Source: Candidatus Cibiobacter qucibialis
GTDB lineage: Bacteria > Bacillota > Clostridia > Oscillospirales > Ruminococcaceae
Assembly (NCBI GenBank): GCA_004000625.1
Contig: SAUS01000029.1
Span: 1-32,336, forward strand
DNA: 32,336 nucleotides
Direction of reading: 5' to 3'
Shown here piece by piece: positions 1 through 8,803 of this stretch (its first letter is position 1; each line of letters opens with the position of its first letter). The notes beneath the pieces were generated by a model that saw nothing but the letters and a program-made list of their open reading frames with translations, was not told the origin of the DNA and ran no database searches. The position numbers and the translations under genes are program-made.

Positions 1-58
1 AGCATCTGCCGCACCTCGCTCGCCGTATCGGCACTTAGAATTATGCGGTATTGCCTTA
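1..58 (+). repeat. Right end of a dispersed foldback repeat (copy A)
   Basis: Bases 1-58 match 15643-15700 of the complete internal copy at all but about three positions. The copy is cut by the left edge of the window. It ends with the inverted terminal motif (GAATTATGCGGTATTGCC) followed by T and then TA at 57-58, which may be the target-site dinucleotide. It has the same orientation as the other two copies. Confidence 0.85.
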
Positions 59-65
59 GGTTAGC

Positions 66-84
66 GGGCGCACAATGTGCGCCC
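66..84. repeat. Short palindromic hairpin next to repeat copy A
   Basis: GGGCGCAC, a 3-nt AAT loop, and GTGCGCCC form a perfect 8-bp stem 7 bases beyond the end of repeat copy A. No T-run follows on the + strand, so it is not a good intrinsic terminator. Hairpins of this look are familiar as dispersed palindromes in gut Clostridia, but only one copy is in this window. The remaining bases up to about 275 are AT-rich with low-complexity C/T stretches, and I see no gene in them. Confidence 0.55.
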
Positions 85-275
85 CTATGGGTGAGATGCC
101 AATAAATGCCCGACATAACACATAAAAACTGCAATATAAAAATCACCCGCATACCGCTCCACCACCCCGCATATAAAATCCATAATAAACCCAACCCCAT
201 CTCCAATTCCTAATTCCTCATTGCTTGCGCCCAACGCCGAACTCCTCCCTCCTAACTAAAACTGGGGTGTTCACT

Positions 276-1043
276 ATGCTTCTTCCTCTCCTCATGACAA
301 CCATCGCCGGTCTGTCCACTGGTCTGGGCGGGCTGATTGCGGCGCTGTTCCGGCCAACGCCAAGGCTGATGGCGTTCTGCGGCGGCTTTGCCGGGGCGGT
401 CATGCTGACCGTCAGTTTGGCGGACCTGGCTCCGGCGCTGCTGGATTTTTACGGGGCGCTGCTTTCACCCTTTGGCTGTGGGGCTGCGGCTGCGGCACTG
501 CTGCTGGGTGGTATGCTGGCAGCCTGGCTGTTGGCCTGTGCTCTGCCGGACGAGGATACACTGGCCGACCGTTTTGGCTCCCGCACCCAGGGCTCTGCCA
601 TGCGGGCTGCGCTGGTAACGGGGGCAGCCCTGCTGTTGCATAACCTGCCGGAGGGCATCCTGACCCTGCTGACCAACGTCTCGGACCCGCAGCTGGGGGC
701 GCGCACGGCACTGGCGATTGCCCTGCACAATATCCCGGAGGGATTGGCTGTTGCGGTGCCTTTTGCCTGCGCCACCGGCAGCCGGGCCAAGGGTGCCGTG
801 GCTGCGCTGGTATCCGGCCTTGCGGAACCGGCGGGGGCCGTTTTGGCGGCACTGGTGCTGGCCCCACTGTTGACGCCGGGACTTTTGAACGGCATTGTGG
901 CTGTGGTGGCGGGCATTATGCTGTGGGTGGCGGCTGCCCAGCTGCTGCCCGCGGCGTTTGAACCGGCGTGGCGCAAAATGGGGGTGACAGGCTTTTGCGT
1001 GGGGGTGCTGATGATGATTCTTGGCATTGCAGCGTTGGCTTGA
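276..1043 (+). CDS. ZIP family divalent metal transporter
   Basis: Predicted inner-membrane protein of 255 residues that would import zinc or related divalent cations. It is almost entirely hydrophobic with about eight membrane segments. The two family motifs are present: HNLPEG at about residues 122-127 and HNIPEG at about 151-156, whose His and Glu line the metal path. An AEP motif follows at about 183-185. The length fits the ZupT/GufA branch. I chose ATG 276; an in-frame TTG at 225 would add a polar segment with no family resemblance, and ATG 294 is also possible. The ribosome-binding site is weak (TGGGGTG). The next operon's promoter lies in the last codons of this gene. The specific metal cannot be read from the sequence. 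Confidence 0.88.
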   Translation: MLLPLLMTTIAGLSTGLGGLIAALFRPTPRLMAFCGGFAGAVMLTVSLADLAPALLDFYGALLSPFGCGAAAAALLLGGMLAAWLLACALPDEDTLADRFGSRTQGSAMRAALVTGAALLLHNLPEGILTLLTNVSDPQLGARTALAIALHNIPEGLAVAVPFACATGSRAKGAVAALVSGLAEPAGAVLAALVLAPLLTPGLLNGIVAVVAGIMLWVAAAQLLPAAFEPAWRKMGVTGFCVGVLMMILGIAALA

Positions 1044-1055
1044 TTGTGGTATACT
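1027..1055 (+). promoter_or_regulatory. Promoter for the lipoprotein and two-component operon
   Basis: TTGCAG at 1027-1032 and TATACT at 1050-1055 are separated by exactly 17 bases. The -35 box lies inside the last codons of the ZIP gene, and the start codon of the lipoprotein is about 65 bases downstream. It looks like a vegetative sigma-A type promoter. Confidence 0.65.
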
Positions 1056-1119
1056 ATAACCTGTATTTGTCTGGGGTGCAAATAGTGCCTGGAAACCATG
1101 CAGGGGAGGGAAAATATCC

Positions 1120-2454
1120 ATGCCATACCGCCGCAGCTGCGCCGCATGCGCACTGGCAGCCGCGCTGCTGCTTTCCGGCTGTTCTGCCGTAACCGGCAGC
1201 GATGTGGAATCCCTGCTGCGCGCGCCGCAGGCTTCCGGCGAGACGAGCGCCGTACAAAAGGCGCTCAACAGCGCCCTTGGTGTAACCGCGACCCTGAAAT
1301 ACCCTGCCAGCGGCGATTTTCTTTCCCCTTTTTTGTTTGGCGATTGGGATGGTGACGGCCAGGATGAAGCCGCCGTGCTGTACACGCTGGATGCCTCTGC
1401 GGGCAATGTGTACCTGGCTATTCTGGAACCGACCGAGGAAAACGGCTGGCGGGTGACGCAGACGGCAGAAGGGCTTTCCAGCGAGGTGGAAAGCGTGAAC
1501 ACCGCCCATCTACGGGATGAAAATTCCTTGCAGATCCTTGTCGGCTATGCCAGCGCCCAGGGCGACCGTTATATGGTGGTGTATCTGTACACCGAGGATG
1601 GCCTGCAGATCATCATCAAGCAGGCATACACCGAAATGATCCTTGCCAACCTGACGGGCGGAGAGGGCACCCAGGATTTGGTATTGGCCCTGCCTGCTGA
1701 GCAGGAGGGCGGCGGCTTGAACCTGCAGCTGCTGACCAACACCGAGGATGGCTTCCGCTCCGCCCAGACCCTTGCGATTGGTGATTACAGCGGCTGTGCG
1801 GCCCTGCACGCGGGCATTGGTGCGGACGATGGCAACTATCTGGTGGTGGATGGCTGGACCGGTGCTTCCGGCACCAGCCTGGCAAGTTCTATTGTAGTGT
1901 ATGACCCGGAAACCCGATTTTTGCAGACCTACCGCCCGGCGGGCGTGGCCAACCTGACTAAAGCGACCCTGCGGTATGACGCCGCACTGGTCAGCACCGA
2001 TCTGGACGGCAACGGAACGATCGAGATTCCCACGATGATCGATGACGGCGGCGAAATTTCCACCGGAATGGACAAGCGGCTGCGCTTTATCCTGTGGCGG
2101 GATTTTGCCGCGGCGGATGAGACCGGCAGTCACTTTGGTGTGTATGACAGCGAGTACAGCTTCTTTCTGGAGCTGCCGGAATCCATGCACGGCTCGGTGC
2201 TGCTGCGCACCAACCGGGATGGCAGCGGCTGGATGGTGTGCAACCGCGAGGGTACCACAGTTTATTGCGAACTGCGCCTGACCGACCCCGCCAAAGAAAC
2301 CCAAACCCCGGACATCGATGGGGAACAGACCGAAGCCGGGGAGTACTGCCGCATTGCCAACATTGGCAGCCAGCAGCTGCAGGCCCGCGTGGTGACCCCG
2401 TATTATGGCCTGAGTATTGACGATATCATCCACGGAACAACCGTGTTCCGTTAA
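1120..2454 (+). CDS. Lipoprotein with calcium-loop-like repeats, function unknown
   Basis: A 444-residue secreted protein. The start has basic residues, a hydrophobic core and the lipobox LSGC, so Cys21 is the probable lipidation site and the protein would sit on the outer face of the membrane. At least two acidic loops resemble FG-GAP/VCBS or EF-hand-like calcium loops: DWDGDGQDE at about 75-83 and DLDGNG at about 294-299. No catalytic motif is visible. ATG 1120 follows a good ribosome-binding site (GGGGAGGG). It lies about 100 bases ahead of a response regulator and sensor kinase on the same strand, so it may modulate that sensor or be controlled by it; this is inference from position only. 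Confidence 0.8.
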   Translation: MPYRRSCAACALAAALLLSGCSAVTGSDVESLLRAPQASGETSAVQKALNSALGVTATLKYPASGDFLSPFLFGDWDGDGQDEAAVLYTLDASAGNVYLAILEPTEENGWRVTQTAEGLSSEVESVNTAHLRDENSLQILVGYASAQGDRYMVVYLYTEDGLQIIIKQAYTEMILANLTGGEGTQDLVLALPAEQEGGGLNLQLLTNTEDGFRSAQTLAIGDYSGCAALHAGIGADDGNYLVVDGWTGASGTSLASSIVVYDPETRFLQTYRPAGVANLTKATLRYDAALVSTDLDGNGTIEIPTMIDDGGEISTGMDKRLRFILWRDFAAADETGSHFGVYDSEYSFFLELPESMHGSVLLRTNRDGSGWMVCNREGTTVYCELRLTDPAKETQTPDIDGEQTEAGEYCRIANIGSQQLQARVVTPYYGLSIDDIIHGTTVFR

Positions 2455-2557
2455 AAAAGCTAAAAATATACGGTAAAACGCGCATGTCTATCTGCGGGCG
2501 GTGCGCCATAACAATCAGGCGGCGGGAAACAGAATCCCGACCGGGAAAGGAAAAACA

Positions 2558-3265
2558 ATGAAACGTATTCTGGTCGTAGAAGACGAAGCCAGCATCCGCG
2601 AACTTGTGGCACTGAACCTGAAAATGACAGGCTGGGAAGTATTGGAAGCCTCCAGCGCGGAACGTGCGCTGGAGTTGATCCAGAAAAATCCCCCCTGCGA
2701 TGTAGCGCTGCTGGATATCATGCTGCCGGGCATGGATGGGTTTTCGCTGTGCGAAACCATCCGCCATGGCGACCCGTACATCGGTATTATTATGGCGTCC
2801 GCCAAAGGGCAGGAGAGCGATAAGATCCGCGGCCTTTCCATCGGCGCGGATGATTATATCACCAAGCCGTTCTCGGTGTCGGAGCTGATGGCCCGCGTGG
2901 AAGCGCTGGCCCGCCGAGTGCGCCGCAGCGCCACTGCGGACGATGAACAGGCAGGCTCCGAGCCGGATCAGCTGGTCAGCGGCCCCTTTGTGCTGGATGA
3001 AAAAAGCCGCGTGCTGTACAAATCCGGCAAGCCCATTGACCTGACCCAGGTGGAATTTCAGATCATGGAGCTGTTTTTCCGCAACCCCGGCACTGCCCTG
3101 GTGCGCGAAAAGATCCTGGAAGGCGTTTGGGGCAAGGGGTATTTCGGCGATGTCAAGATCGTGGATGTCAACATCCGCCGCCTGCGCATGAAAGTGGAAG
3201 ATGAACCCAGCAGCCCCCAGCACATTTTGACCGTCTGGGGCTATGGCTACCGCTGGAACGCATAA
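2558..3265 (+). CDS. OmpR/PhoB family response regulator
   Basis: A 235-residue DNA-binding response regulator. The receiver domain (about 1-118) has the acidic pair E8/D9, the phosphoacceptor D53 in LLDIMLPGMDG, and K103 in the TKPF motif. The usual switch Thr is replaced by Ser81, a conservative change. The C-terminal winged helix (about 140-235) contains the typical LTQVEFQIMELF and the terminal VWGYGYRW wing. ATG 2558 is preceded by GGGAAAGG; an earlier in-frame GTG at 2501 lacks family support. Its end is 34 bases ahead of the sensor kinase start, so the two form a cognate pair. Targets are unknown. Confidence 0.95.
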   Translation: MKRILVVEDEASIRELVALNLKMTGWEVLEASSAERALELIQKNPPCDVALLDIMLPGMDGFSLCETIRHGDPYIGIIMASAKGQESDKIRGLSIGADDYITKPFSVSELMARVEALARRVRRSATADDEQAGSEPDQLVSGPFVLDEKSRVLYKSGKPIDLTQVEFQIMELFFRNPGTALVREKILEGVWGKGYFGDVKIVDVNIRRLRMKVEDEPSSPQHILTVWGYGYRWNA

Positions 3266-3299
3266 TTACCGCATTTTTATGGAAAGGGGGCTGCCGCCT

Positions 3300-4745
3300 G
3301 TGCAGAGCATTACCCGCCGTTGGCTGCGCGGCAGCCTGCTGATTACCATTTGCATCTTGGCTGCGGCGCTGGGGCTGTTTTTGTATTACAGCCACCAGAA
3401 TTTGTACGGCGGGGTGCAGCGTGCCATGCAGGCGCGGTTTTCCACCGTGGAGGGACGTTTGCAGGCAACCGGCACCGCCGGCAGCAGCCAGGCAACGTCT
3501 GAAAGCCGCAGCCAGTCCCTGCGCCGCACGGTGGAACAGTTTGATGAAAAAGATAAGTTCGAGTTCATGCTGTTGGACTCCTCCGGCGTGGTGCTGGCAA
3601 CCTCCAGCGGCACCATGAACAAGAATCTGCTGAGCGAGGGCAGGGATTTTTATCAGGCTGTCACCGGCTCCACCGGCAGCGGCATGGTCACTTTCCGCAC
3701 AGCGGACGGCGAACACGTGATGGCTGTTACCAGCCTGGTGCCTTATGCGGCGGGCAATGTGACGGCCATGCGCCTTGTTACCAGCCTGACGCTGGTGGAC
3801 CGCCAGTGGTACAGCACGCTGATGGTTTCGTTCGGCGTGGCGGCGGTGGTGCTGGGGTTTGCGGTGTTCAGCGGCCTGTTTTTTATCCGCACCATTGTGC
3901 GGCCGCTGGGCCAGGTGGAAGCCACCGCCAATCGCATTGCCCACGGCGATTTGACCACCCGCCTGCCGGATGCCCCGTATGACGATGAGATCGGCCGCCT
4001 GTGCAAAGCCATCAACCAGATGGCCGAGGACCTGACAAAAACGGAACGGATGAAAAACGAGTTCATCTCCTCTGTCAGCCACGAACTGCGCACTCCGCTG
4101 ACCAGCATCAAAGGCTGGGTGGAAACCATCGCCAACATCCGTGACCCCGATGACGAAAACTACCGCAAGGGTATTACTATTATCCGCAGTGAGACCGACC
4201 GCCTGTATGATATGGTGGAGGAACTGCTGGATTTTTCCCGCCTGCAAAACGGCATCAAGCTGAACTGCGAGGTGCTGGATTTTGTGGCCGAAGCCACCGA
4301 CGCTGCCCTGTTTGTGGAAGCCCGCATCCGGCAGGAGGGGCTGCACCTTGTGTATGACGAACCGCCGGAGCCGTATCCCGTTTGGGCTGACCCCGCCCGC
4401 CTGCGCCAGGTGTTTGTCAACGTATTTGATAACGCCATCAAATATTCGCCGCCGGAAGGAACCATTTTCTTTACCCTGACCCGCACCGCCACCACCGTAA
4501 CGGCCAGCATCCGGGACCAGGGCCGCGGCATTGCGCCGGATGACCTGCAAAACGTAAAGATGAAATTCTTCAAAGCCAAAAACGCCGTGCGTGGTTCCGG
4601 CATCGGCCTGGCGGTGGTGGATGAGATCACCAAAGCACTGGGCGGTACGGCGGATATCACCTCAACGTTGGGGCAGGGTACCACCGTTACCATCACCCTG
4701 CCCATCTACCACGCTGGGCAGGAACATCTGCACGAGCCGATTTGA
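3300..4745 (+). CDS. Membrane sensor histidine kinase
   Basis: A kinase of about 481 residues paired with the preceding response regulator. It has a first membrane helix (about 12-30), an extracytoplasmic sensor region (about 31-170) of no recognised fold, a second helix (about 172-197), a HAMP linker, and a HisKA domain with the phosphorylated His261 in SVSHELRTP. The ATPase domain has N378 (N box), D406 in DQGRG (G1), and GSGIGLAVV from about 432 (G2). I chose GTG 3300 because GGAAAGGGGG lies nine bases upstream; in-frame ATG 3279 has no ribosome-binding site but remains possible. The architecture is PhoR/VicK-like without a PAS domain. The signal is unknown. Confidence 0.92.
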   Translation: MQSITRRWLRGSLLITICILAAALGLFLYYSHQNLYGGVQRAMQARFSTVEGRLQATGTAGSSQATSESRSQSLRRTVEQFDEKDKFEFMLLDSSGVVLATSSGTMNKNLLSEGRDFYQAVTGSTGSGMVTFRTADGEHVMAVTSLVPYAAGNVTAMRLVTSLTLVDRQWYSTLMVSFGVAAVVLGFAVFSGLFFIRTIVRPLGQVEATANRIAHGDLTTRLPDAPYDDEIGRLCKAINQMAEDLTKTERMKNEFISSVSHELRTPLTSIKGWVETIANIRDPDDENYRKGITIIRSETDRLYDMVEELLDFSRLQNGIKLNCEVLDFVAEATDAALFVEARIRQEGLHLVYDEPPEPYPVWADPARLRQVFVNVFDNAIKYSPPEGTIFFTLTRTATTVTASIRDQGRGIAPDDLQNVKMKFFKAKNAVRGSGIGLAVVDEITKALGGTADITSTLGQGTTVTITLPIYHAGQEHLHEPI

Positions 4746-4767
4746 CCGCAAAAATAAAGGAGAACCC

Positions 4768-5724
4768 ATGCCGCAAGAACAACGTCCAACTGAAAAATTC
4801 CGTACCTCTGTGGGCGGCCAGGCCCTGATGGAGGGCATTATGATGCGCGGCCCTGAAAAAATCTGCTGCGCGGTACGCCGCCCGGACGGCACGATTGATC
4901 TGAGCTATTCCGATGTGACCACCCACTGGTACAATAAAGTTCCCCTGGTGCGCGGAGTGTGCAATATGGTGGAAAACCTGATGAACGGGTACAAATACCT
5001 GATGCACTCCGCCGATATTGCCATGACGGAAGAGGAAAAAGAGGAAGAAAAGCAGAACGAGAGCAAGCTGGACCGCTGGCTGGACGAACACGCCGGCCCC
5101 AAGGTACAAAGTGTGCTGATGACCCTTTCCGCCTGCGCAGGTGTAGTGCTGGCAATTTTTCTGTTTACCTTTCTGCCTACGTTCCTGACTGGGCTGGTGG
5201 CAAAAGTGATCCCCATGGGGCGCTGGCCGCGGGTCATCTTGGAAGCAGTGCTCAAGCTGGCAATCTTTTTGGGTTACATGTTCCTCTGCACCCGCATGAA
5301 GGAAATCCACCGCATGTTCCAGTACCACGGGGCTGAGCACAAAACGATTGCCTGCTATGAGGCAGGTGAGGAATTGACGGTTGCTAACATCCGCAGACAT
5401 ACGCGGTTCCACCCCCGCTGCGGCACCAGTTTTTTGATTCTGGTCATTCTGGTCAGCATTGTGCTGTATGCGGTGCTGCCGTGGAGCGGTACCATGTTGC
5501 GCGTGCTGTACAAGCTGGCCATGCTGCCGCTGCTGGTGGGCATCTGTTATGAGATTTTGAAGTGGGCAGGGCGTTCCAACTCGCTGCTGGCACGGGCTGT
5601 TTCGGTGCCGGGGCTTTGGCTGCAGCACCTGACGACCTTTGAGCCGGAAGATGACATGATTGAAGTGGCCATCGCCGCCGTTACCCCCGTACTGCCCAAA
5701 AAGCCGGAGGACGGCCAATGGTAA
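4768..5724 (+). CDS. yqhQ: DUF1385 (YqhQ-like) membrane protein
   Basis: A 318-residue protein of the DUF1385 family, which includes Bacillus subtilis YqhQ. The N-terminus carries the family signature GGQALMEGIMMRGP, followed by an acidic, charged stretch (about 85-110) and several membrane helices. The family's conserved YHGAEHKTIACYE segment lies between helices, and a conserved RHTRFHPRCGTSF segment follows. The molecular function is unknown. The start has a clear AAGGAGA ribosome-binding site. The stop overlaps the ATG of prmC, so the two are translationally coupled; a DUF1385-prmC arrangement is familiar in Firmicutes. Here the release-factor gene prfA that often follows is absent. Confidence 0.9.
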   Translation: MPQEQRPTEKFRTSVGGQALMEGIMMRGPEKICCAVRRPDGTIDLSYSDVTTHWYNKVPLVRGVCNMVENLMNGYKYLMHSADIAMTEEEKEEEKQNESKLDRWLDEHAGPKVQSVLMTLSACAGVVLAIFLFTFLPTFLTGLVAKVIPMGRWPRVILEAVLKLAIFLGYMFLCTRMKEIHRMFQYHGAEHKTIACYEAGEELTVANIRRHTRFHPRCGTSFLILVILVSIVLYAVLPWSGTMLRVLYKLAMLPLLVGICYEILKWAGRSNSLLARAVSVPGLWLQHLTTFEPEDDMIEVAIAAVTPVLPKKPEDGQW

Positions 5725-6590
5725 CGCCGCTTGCCCCACAGCAGCTGGCGGGCATTCTGCCGCGCCAGGCTGTGCGCATGGTGCAGGATGCTCTGCAGGC
5801 CGCAGGCTGCCCCGATGCTGATTACGACGCCCGCGAACTGCTGCGCATTGCCGCTGGAAAAGATCCGCGCTTGCTGTTTGACCCGCTTACCCGGCCGCAG
5901 GCTGAGTGCCTGGCGGAACTGACGGCTCAGCGCATGCAGCGGGTGCCGCTGCAATACCTGGCAGGGGAGTGGGACTTTCTGGGGTTGACCTTCAAAGTCG
6001 GCCCCGGTGTGCTCTGCCCCCGCGCAGACAGCGAGGTGGTGTGCGAAACTGCCATTGAGCTGTTGCAGCAGATGGGAAAACCTGAGCCCCGGGTGCTGGA
6101 CCTGTGCGCCGGAACTGGCTGCCTGGGCATTGGCATCTGCCATTTTGTGCCAAGTGCTAGCGTGACCTGCGTGGAAAAAAGCCCGCAGGCGCTGCAATAC
6201 CTGCAAGCCAACGTACATGGCACCGGTGTGCAGGCAAAGGCAGCGGATGTGCTGCAATACTGGCGAGAGCTTATGCCCCAAAGCGTGCAGCTGATCATCT
6301 CCAACCCGCCGTACCTGACCGGGGCAGAGATGCAGGCCCTGATGCCGGAGACCGCCCACGAGCCAGCTATGGCGCTGGACGGCGGAACGGATGGGTTGGA
6401 TTTTTACCGCGCCATTGCCGCCCACTACCGTGATATTGTCTGCCCCGGTGGGTGGCTGGTGTTTGAGATTGGCTGTGCCCAGCGGGCGGATGTGATGGAG
6501 ATATGCCGCCAAAACGGCTGGCAGCAAGTGCAGGCAAGGAAGGATTACGGCGGCAACGACCGTGTGGTGTACGCCCAACGGGTGAAATAA
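5718..6590 (+). CDS. prmC: Peptide chain release factor N5-glutamine methyltransferase PrmC
   Basis: A 290-residue enzyme that methylates the glutamine of the GGQ motif in release factors using S-adenosylmethionine. The N-terminal helical domain (about 1-95) is followed by a Rossmann methyltransferase domain with the SAM-binding loop DLCAGTGCLG at about 128-137. The catalytic NPPY motif that holds the glutamine amide is at 196-199. The length is normal for the family. Its ATG lies inside the end of the DUF1385 gene (7-base overlap). No release-factor gene is in the window, so its substrates must be encoded elsewhere. Confidence 0.95.
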   Translation: MVTPLAPQQLAGILPRQAVRMVQDALQAAGCPDADYDARELLRIAAGKDPRLLFDPLTRPQAECLAELTAQRMQRVPLQYLAGEWDFLGLTFKVGPGVLCPRADSEVVCETAIELLQQMGKPEPRVLDLCAGTGCLGIGICHFVPSASVTCVEKSPQALQYLQANVHGTGVQAKAADVLQYWRELMPQSVQLIISNPPYLTGAEMQALMPETAHEPAMALDGGTDGLDFYRAIAAHYRDIVCPGGWLVFEIGCAQRADVMEICRQNGWQQVQARKDYGGNDRVVYAQRVK

Positions 6591-6652
6591 ATCTGATTTT
6601 CAACGTTTTGCAGCTGAAATGTGGAAAATGTGAAGAAAATTTTGAAAAGATG

Positions 6653-6692
6653 ACAACAAATGGTTGTAATTTGTGCCGCGATTGGTTATAAT
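6653..6692 (+). promoter_or_regulatory. recA promoter with an overlapping palindrome (possible SOS operator)
   Basis: TTGTAA at 6664-6669 and TATAAT at 6687-6692 are spaced by 17 bases, a strong consensus promoter about 130 bases upstream of recA. Overlapping the -35 box is the inverted repeat ACAAC (6653-6657), AAATG, GTTGT (6663-6667). Its position suits a repressor such as LexA, but it does not match the usual Firmicutes SOS box (GAAC-N4-GTTC), so the operator role is a guess. The promoter call is solid. Confidence 0.75.
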
Positions 6693-6824
6693 AATACCTG
6701 ATAAACGCAGGACGACCATTTGGATAGCGGCGCACCTGCCGTACAAAATAAAAACAGCACCGCAGTTGCCTGTGGTGCGTATGGGATACAACGCACGATC
6801 GCTCAGATAAGGAGATATAAACTT

Positions 6825-8009
6825 ATGGCAGCAAAAAAGGAAAGTTCATCCAAGCAGCTCCCCACCGGCCCGGCAGGGGATAAAAAGGCAGCGCTGGAGA
6901 CGGCACTGGCCCAGATCGAAAAGCAGTTTGGCAAAGGCGCCGTGATGAAGCTTGGGACCAACGTTGCCATGCAGGTGGATGCCATTTCCACCGGCAGCCT
7001 GGGGCTGGACCTGGCGCTGGGCATCGGCGGCCTGCCACGCGGACGCATCATTGAGGTATATGGGCCGGAATCTTCCGGTAAAACCACCCTGGCCCTGCAT
7101 GTTCTGGCTGAAGCCCAGAAGCTGGGCGGCGAAGTTGCCTTTATCGACGTTGAGCACGCCCTGGATCCCACCTATGCCCGCGCCCTTGGCGTTGACATTG
7201 ACAGCCTGCTGGTCAGCCAGCCGGATACCGGCGAGCAGGCCATGGAAATCTGCGAAGCTCTGGTACGCTCCGGCGCGATTGACGCTATTGTTGTGGACTC
7301 TGTTGCTGCCATGGTGCCCAAAGCCGAAATTGAAGGCGAAATGGGCGATTCCCACGTTGGCCTGCAGGCACGCCTGATGAGCCAGGCTCTGCGTAAGCTG
7401 ACCGGCATCATCGGCAAAACAAACACCGTCTGCATCTTTATTAACCAGCTGCGCGAAAAAGTCGGTGTGATGTACGGCAACCCTGAAGTGACCACCGGCG
7501 GCCGCGCCCTGAAATATTATTCCTCTGTACGTATTGATGTGCGCCGCATTGAGGGCCTGAAGGACGCCAGCGGTTCCTTTATCGGCAACCGTACCCGCGC
7601 CAAGATCGTCAAGAACAAAGTGGCACCCCCGTTCCGTGAGGCCGAGTTTGACATCATGTTCGGCGAGGGAATCTCCAAACTGGGCGAAATGATCGATCTG
7701 GGTGCTAAGCTGGGCATTGTGCAAAAGAGCGGCGCATGGTTCAACTATGGCGATATCCGCCTGGGCCAGGGCCGCGATAACGCCAAGCTCTACCTGAAAG
7801 AACACCCTGATGTGGCTGCTGAGATTGAAAAGCAGGTGCGCGAAAATGCGGACCGTCTGCTGGCGGCCGGCAAAAAGGGAACCGTGAAGCCGCTGGAGAA
7901 GCCGGCTGTTACCCCCGTTGCTGCTGAAGATGCCCCTGCCGCTCCCATGGCGGATGCACCCAAGACCACCGGCAGCGAGATGGACCTCGACATCATGGTT
8001 GACGAATAA
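6825..8009 (+). CDS. recA: Recombinase RecA
   Basis: A 394-residue DNA strand-exchange ATPase that also triggers LexA cleavage. The Walker A motif GPESSGKT is at about 80-87, the Walker B region reads AIVVDSVAAMVP, and the DNA-binding loops are typical (GNPEVTTGGRALKYYSS). The tail is longer than in most RecA proteins, alanine/proline-rich, and ends acidic (SEMDLDIMVDE). ATG 6825 has the ribosome-binding site AAGGAG. An in-frame extension to 6720 is rejected because it has no family similarity and no ribosome-binding site. recX follows after three bases. Confidence 0.99.
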   Translation: MAAKKESSSKQLPTGPAGDKKAALETALAQIEKQFGKGAVMKLGTNVAMQVDAISTGSLGLDLALGIGGLPRGRIIEVYGPESSGKTTLALHVLAEAQKLGGEVAFIDVEHALDPTYARALGVDIDSLLVSQPDTGEQAMEICEALVRSGAIDAIVVDSVAAMVPKAEIEGEMGDSHVGLQARLMSQALRKLTGIIGKTNTVCIFINQLREKVGVMYGNPEVTTGGRALKYYSSVRIDVRRIEGLKDASGSFIGNRTRAKIVKNKVAPPFREAEFDIMFGEGISKLGEMIDLGAKLGIVQKSGAWFNYGDIRLGQGRDNAKLYLKEHPDVAAEIEKQVRENADRLLAAGKKGTVKPLEKPAVTPVAAEDAPAAPMADAPKTTGSEMDLDIMVDE

Positions 8010-8012
8010 GCG

Positions 8013-8654
8013 ATGCCGGAGCTGACACAGGTAAAAGAAACAAAAAGAGGCCGCTATGCGCTGTTCTTTGACGGCGAGTTTGCCTTTTCGCTGGACGAGG
8101 ACACCTTTGCCATGGCGGGGCTGCATACCGGGGATGAGCTGGAAGAATGGCAGATCCATGACCTGCAGACCAAAAGCGACACCCGCAAGGCTGTGGATAA
8201 AGCCATGGACCTGCTGGCCCTGCGGGACCATGCAGCCGGGGAGCTTTATCAAAAGCTCTGCCGCAGCTTTGACCCCCACAGCGCTGCCGCTGCCGTGGCA
8301 AAAATGCAGGAGCTGAACCTGCTGGATGACGCCGGTTTTGCCCGCCGCCGTGCGGCGGAGCTGCTGCGCAAGCGCAAGAGCCGCCGTGCAATTCTGGATG
8401 ATCTGCACGCCAAAGGCATTGACCGCGGTGCGGCCGCTGAAGCGGTGGAAGCTCTGTTTGCCCAAAGCGAGGAGGACGAGGAGGAAAACCCGGAGCTGGC
8501 CAATGCCCGCGCACTGGTGGAACGCCACTATGCCGCAAAGCTGGCACAGGGCAAATGGCAGCAGGTAGCTGCCGCTTTGGCACGGCGCGGGTTCTCCCAC
8601 AGCGTGATCCGCCAGGCATTGGCAGATGCCGAGACAGAAGAAACCGAAGCGTAA
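8013..8654 (+). CDS. recX: Regulatory protein RecX
   Basis: A 213-residue protein that modulates RecA by binding the nucleoprotein filament. It is rich in short helices with the tandem three-helix repeats of the family, for example RDHAAGELYQKL, LDDAGFARRRAAELL and the C-terminal LARRGFSHSVIRQAL. An acidic insertion (EEDEEENPE) sits at about 153-161. It begins three bases after the recA stop codon and is almost certainly cotranscribed and coupled with it. Conservation in the family is low, so the call rests partly on the recA neighbour. Confidence 0.9.
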   Translation: MPELTQVKETKRGRYALFFDGEFAFSLDEDTFAMAGLHTGDELEEWQIHDLQTKSDTRKAVDKAMDLLALRDHAAGELYQKLCRSFDPHSAAAAVAKMQELNLLDDAGFARRRAAELLRKRKSRRAILDDLHAKGIDRGAAAEAVEALFAQSEEDEEENPELANARALVERHYAAKLAQGKWQQVAAALARRGFSHSVIRQALADAETEETEA

Positions 8655-8670
8655 CACAAAAAAGTACACA

Positions 8671-8697
8671 CCGCAGGGGCAAAAAATGCTCCTGCGG
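8671..8697 (+). other. Hairpin between recX and rimO
   Basis: CCGCAGG and CCTGCGG pair over 7 bp, and inner GCA/TGC pairs extend the stem. The sequence after it (CATTGTGG) has no T-run, so it is at best a weak terminator or a processing/pausing site. No convincing promoter is seen in the rest of the 149-base gap, so rimO may be read from recA. Confidence 0.35.
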
Positions 8698-8803
8698 CAT
8701 TGTGGTATCAATGCACCGAACGGATAGCTTTGCCTGAATTTTGCCCAAGCAAGCGGCAGAGCCCAACATAACATACTGAAAAGAGAGACAGGAACAACCA
8801 TAC

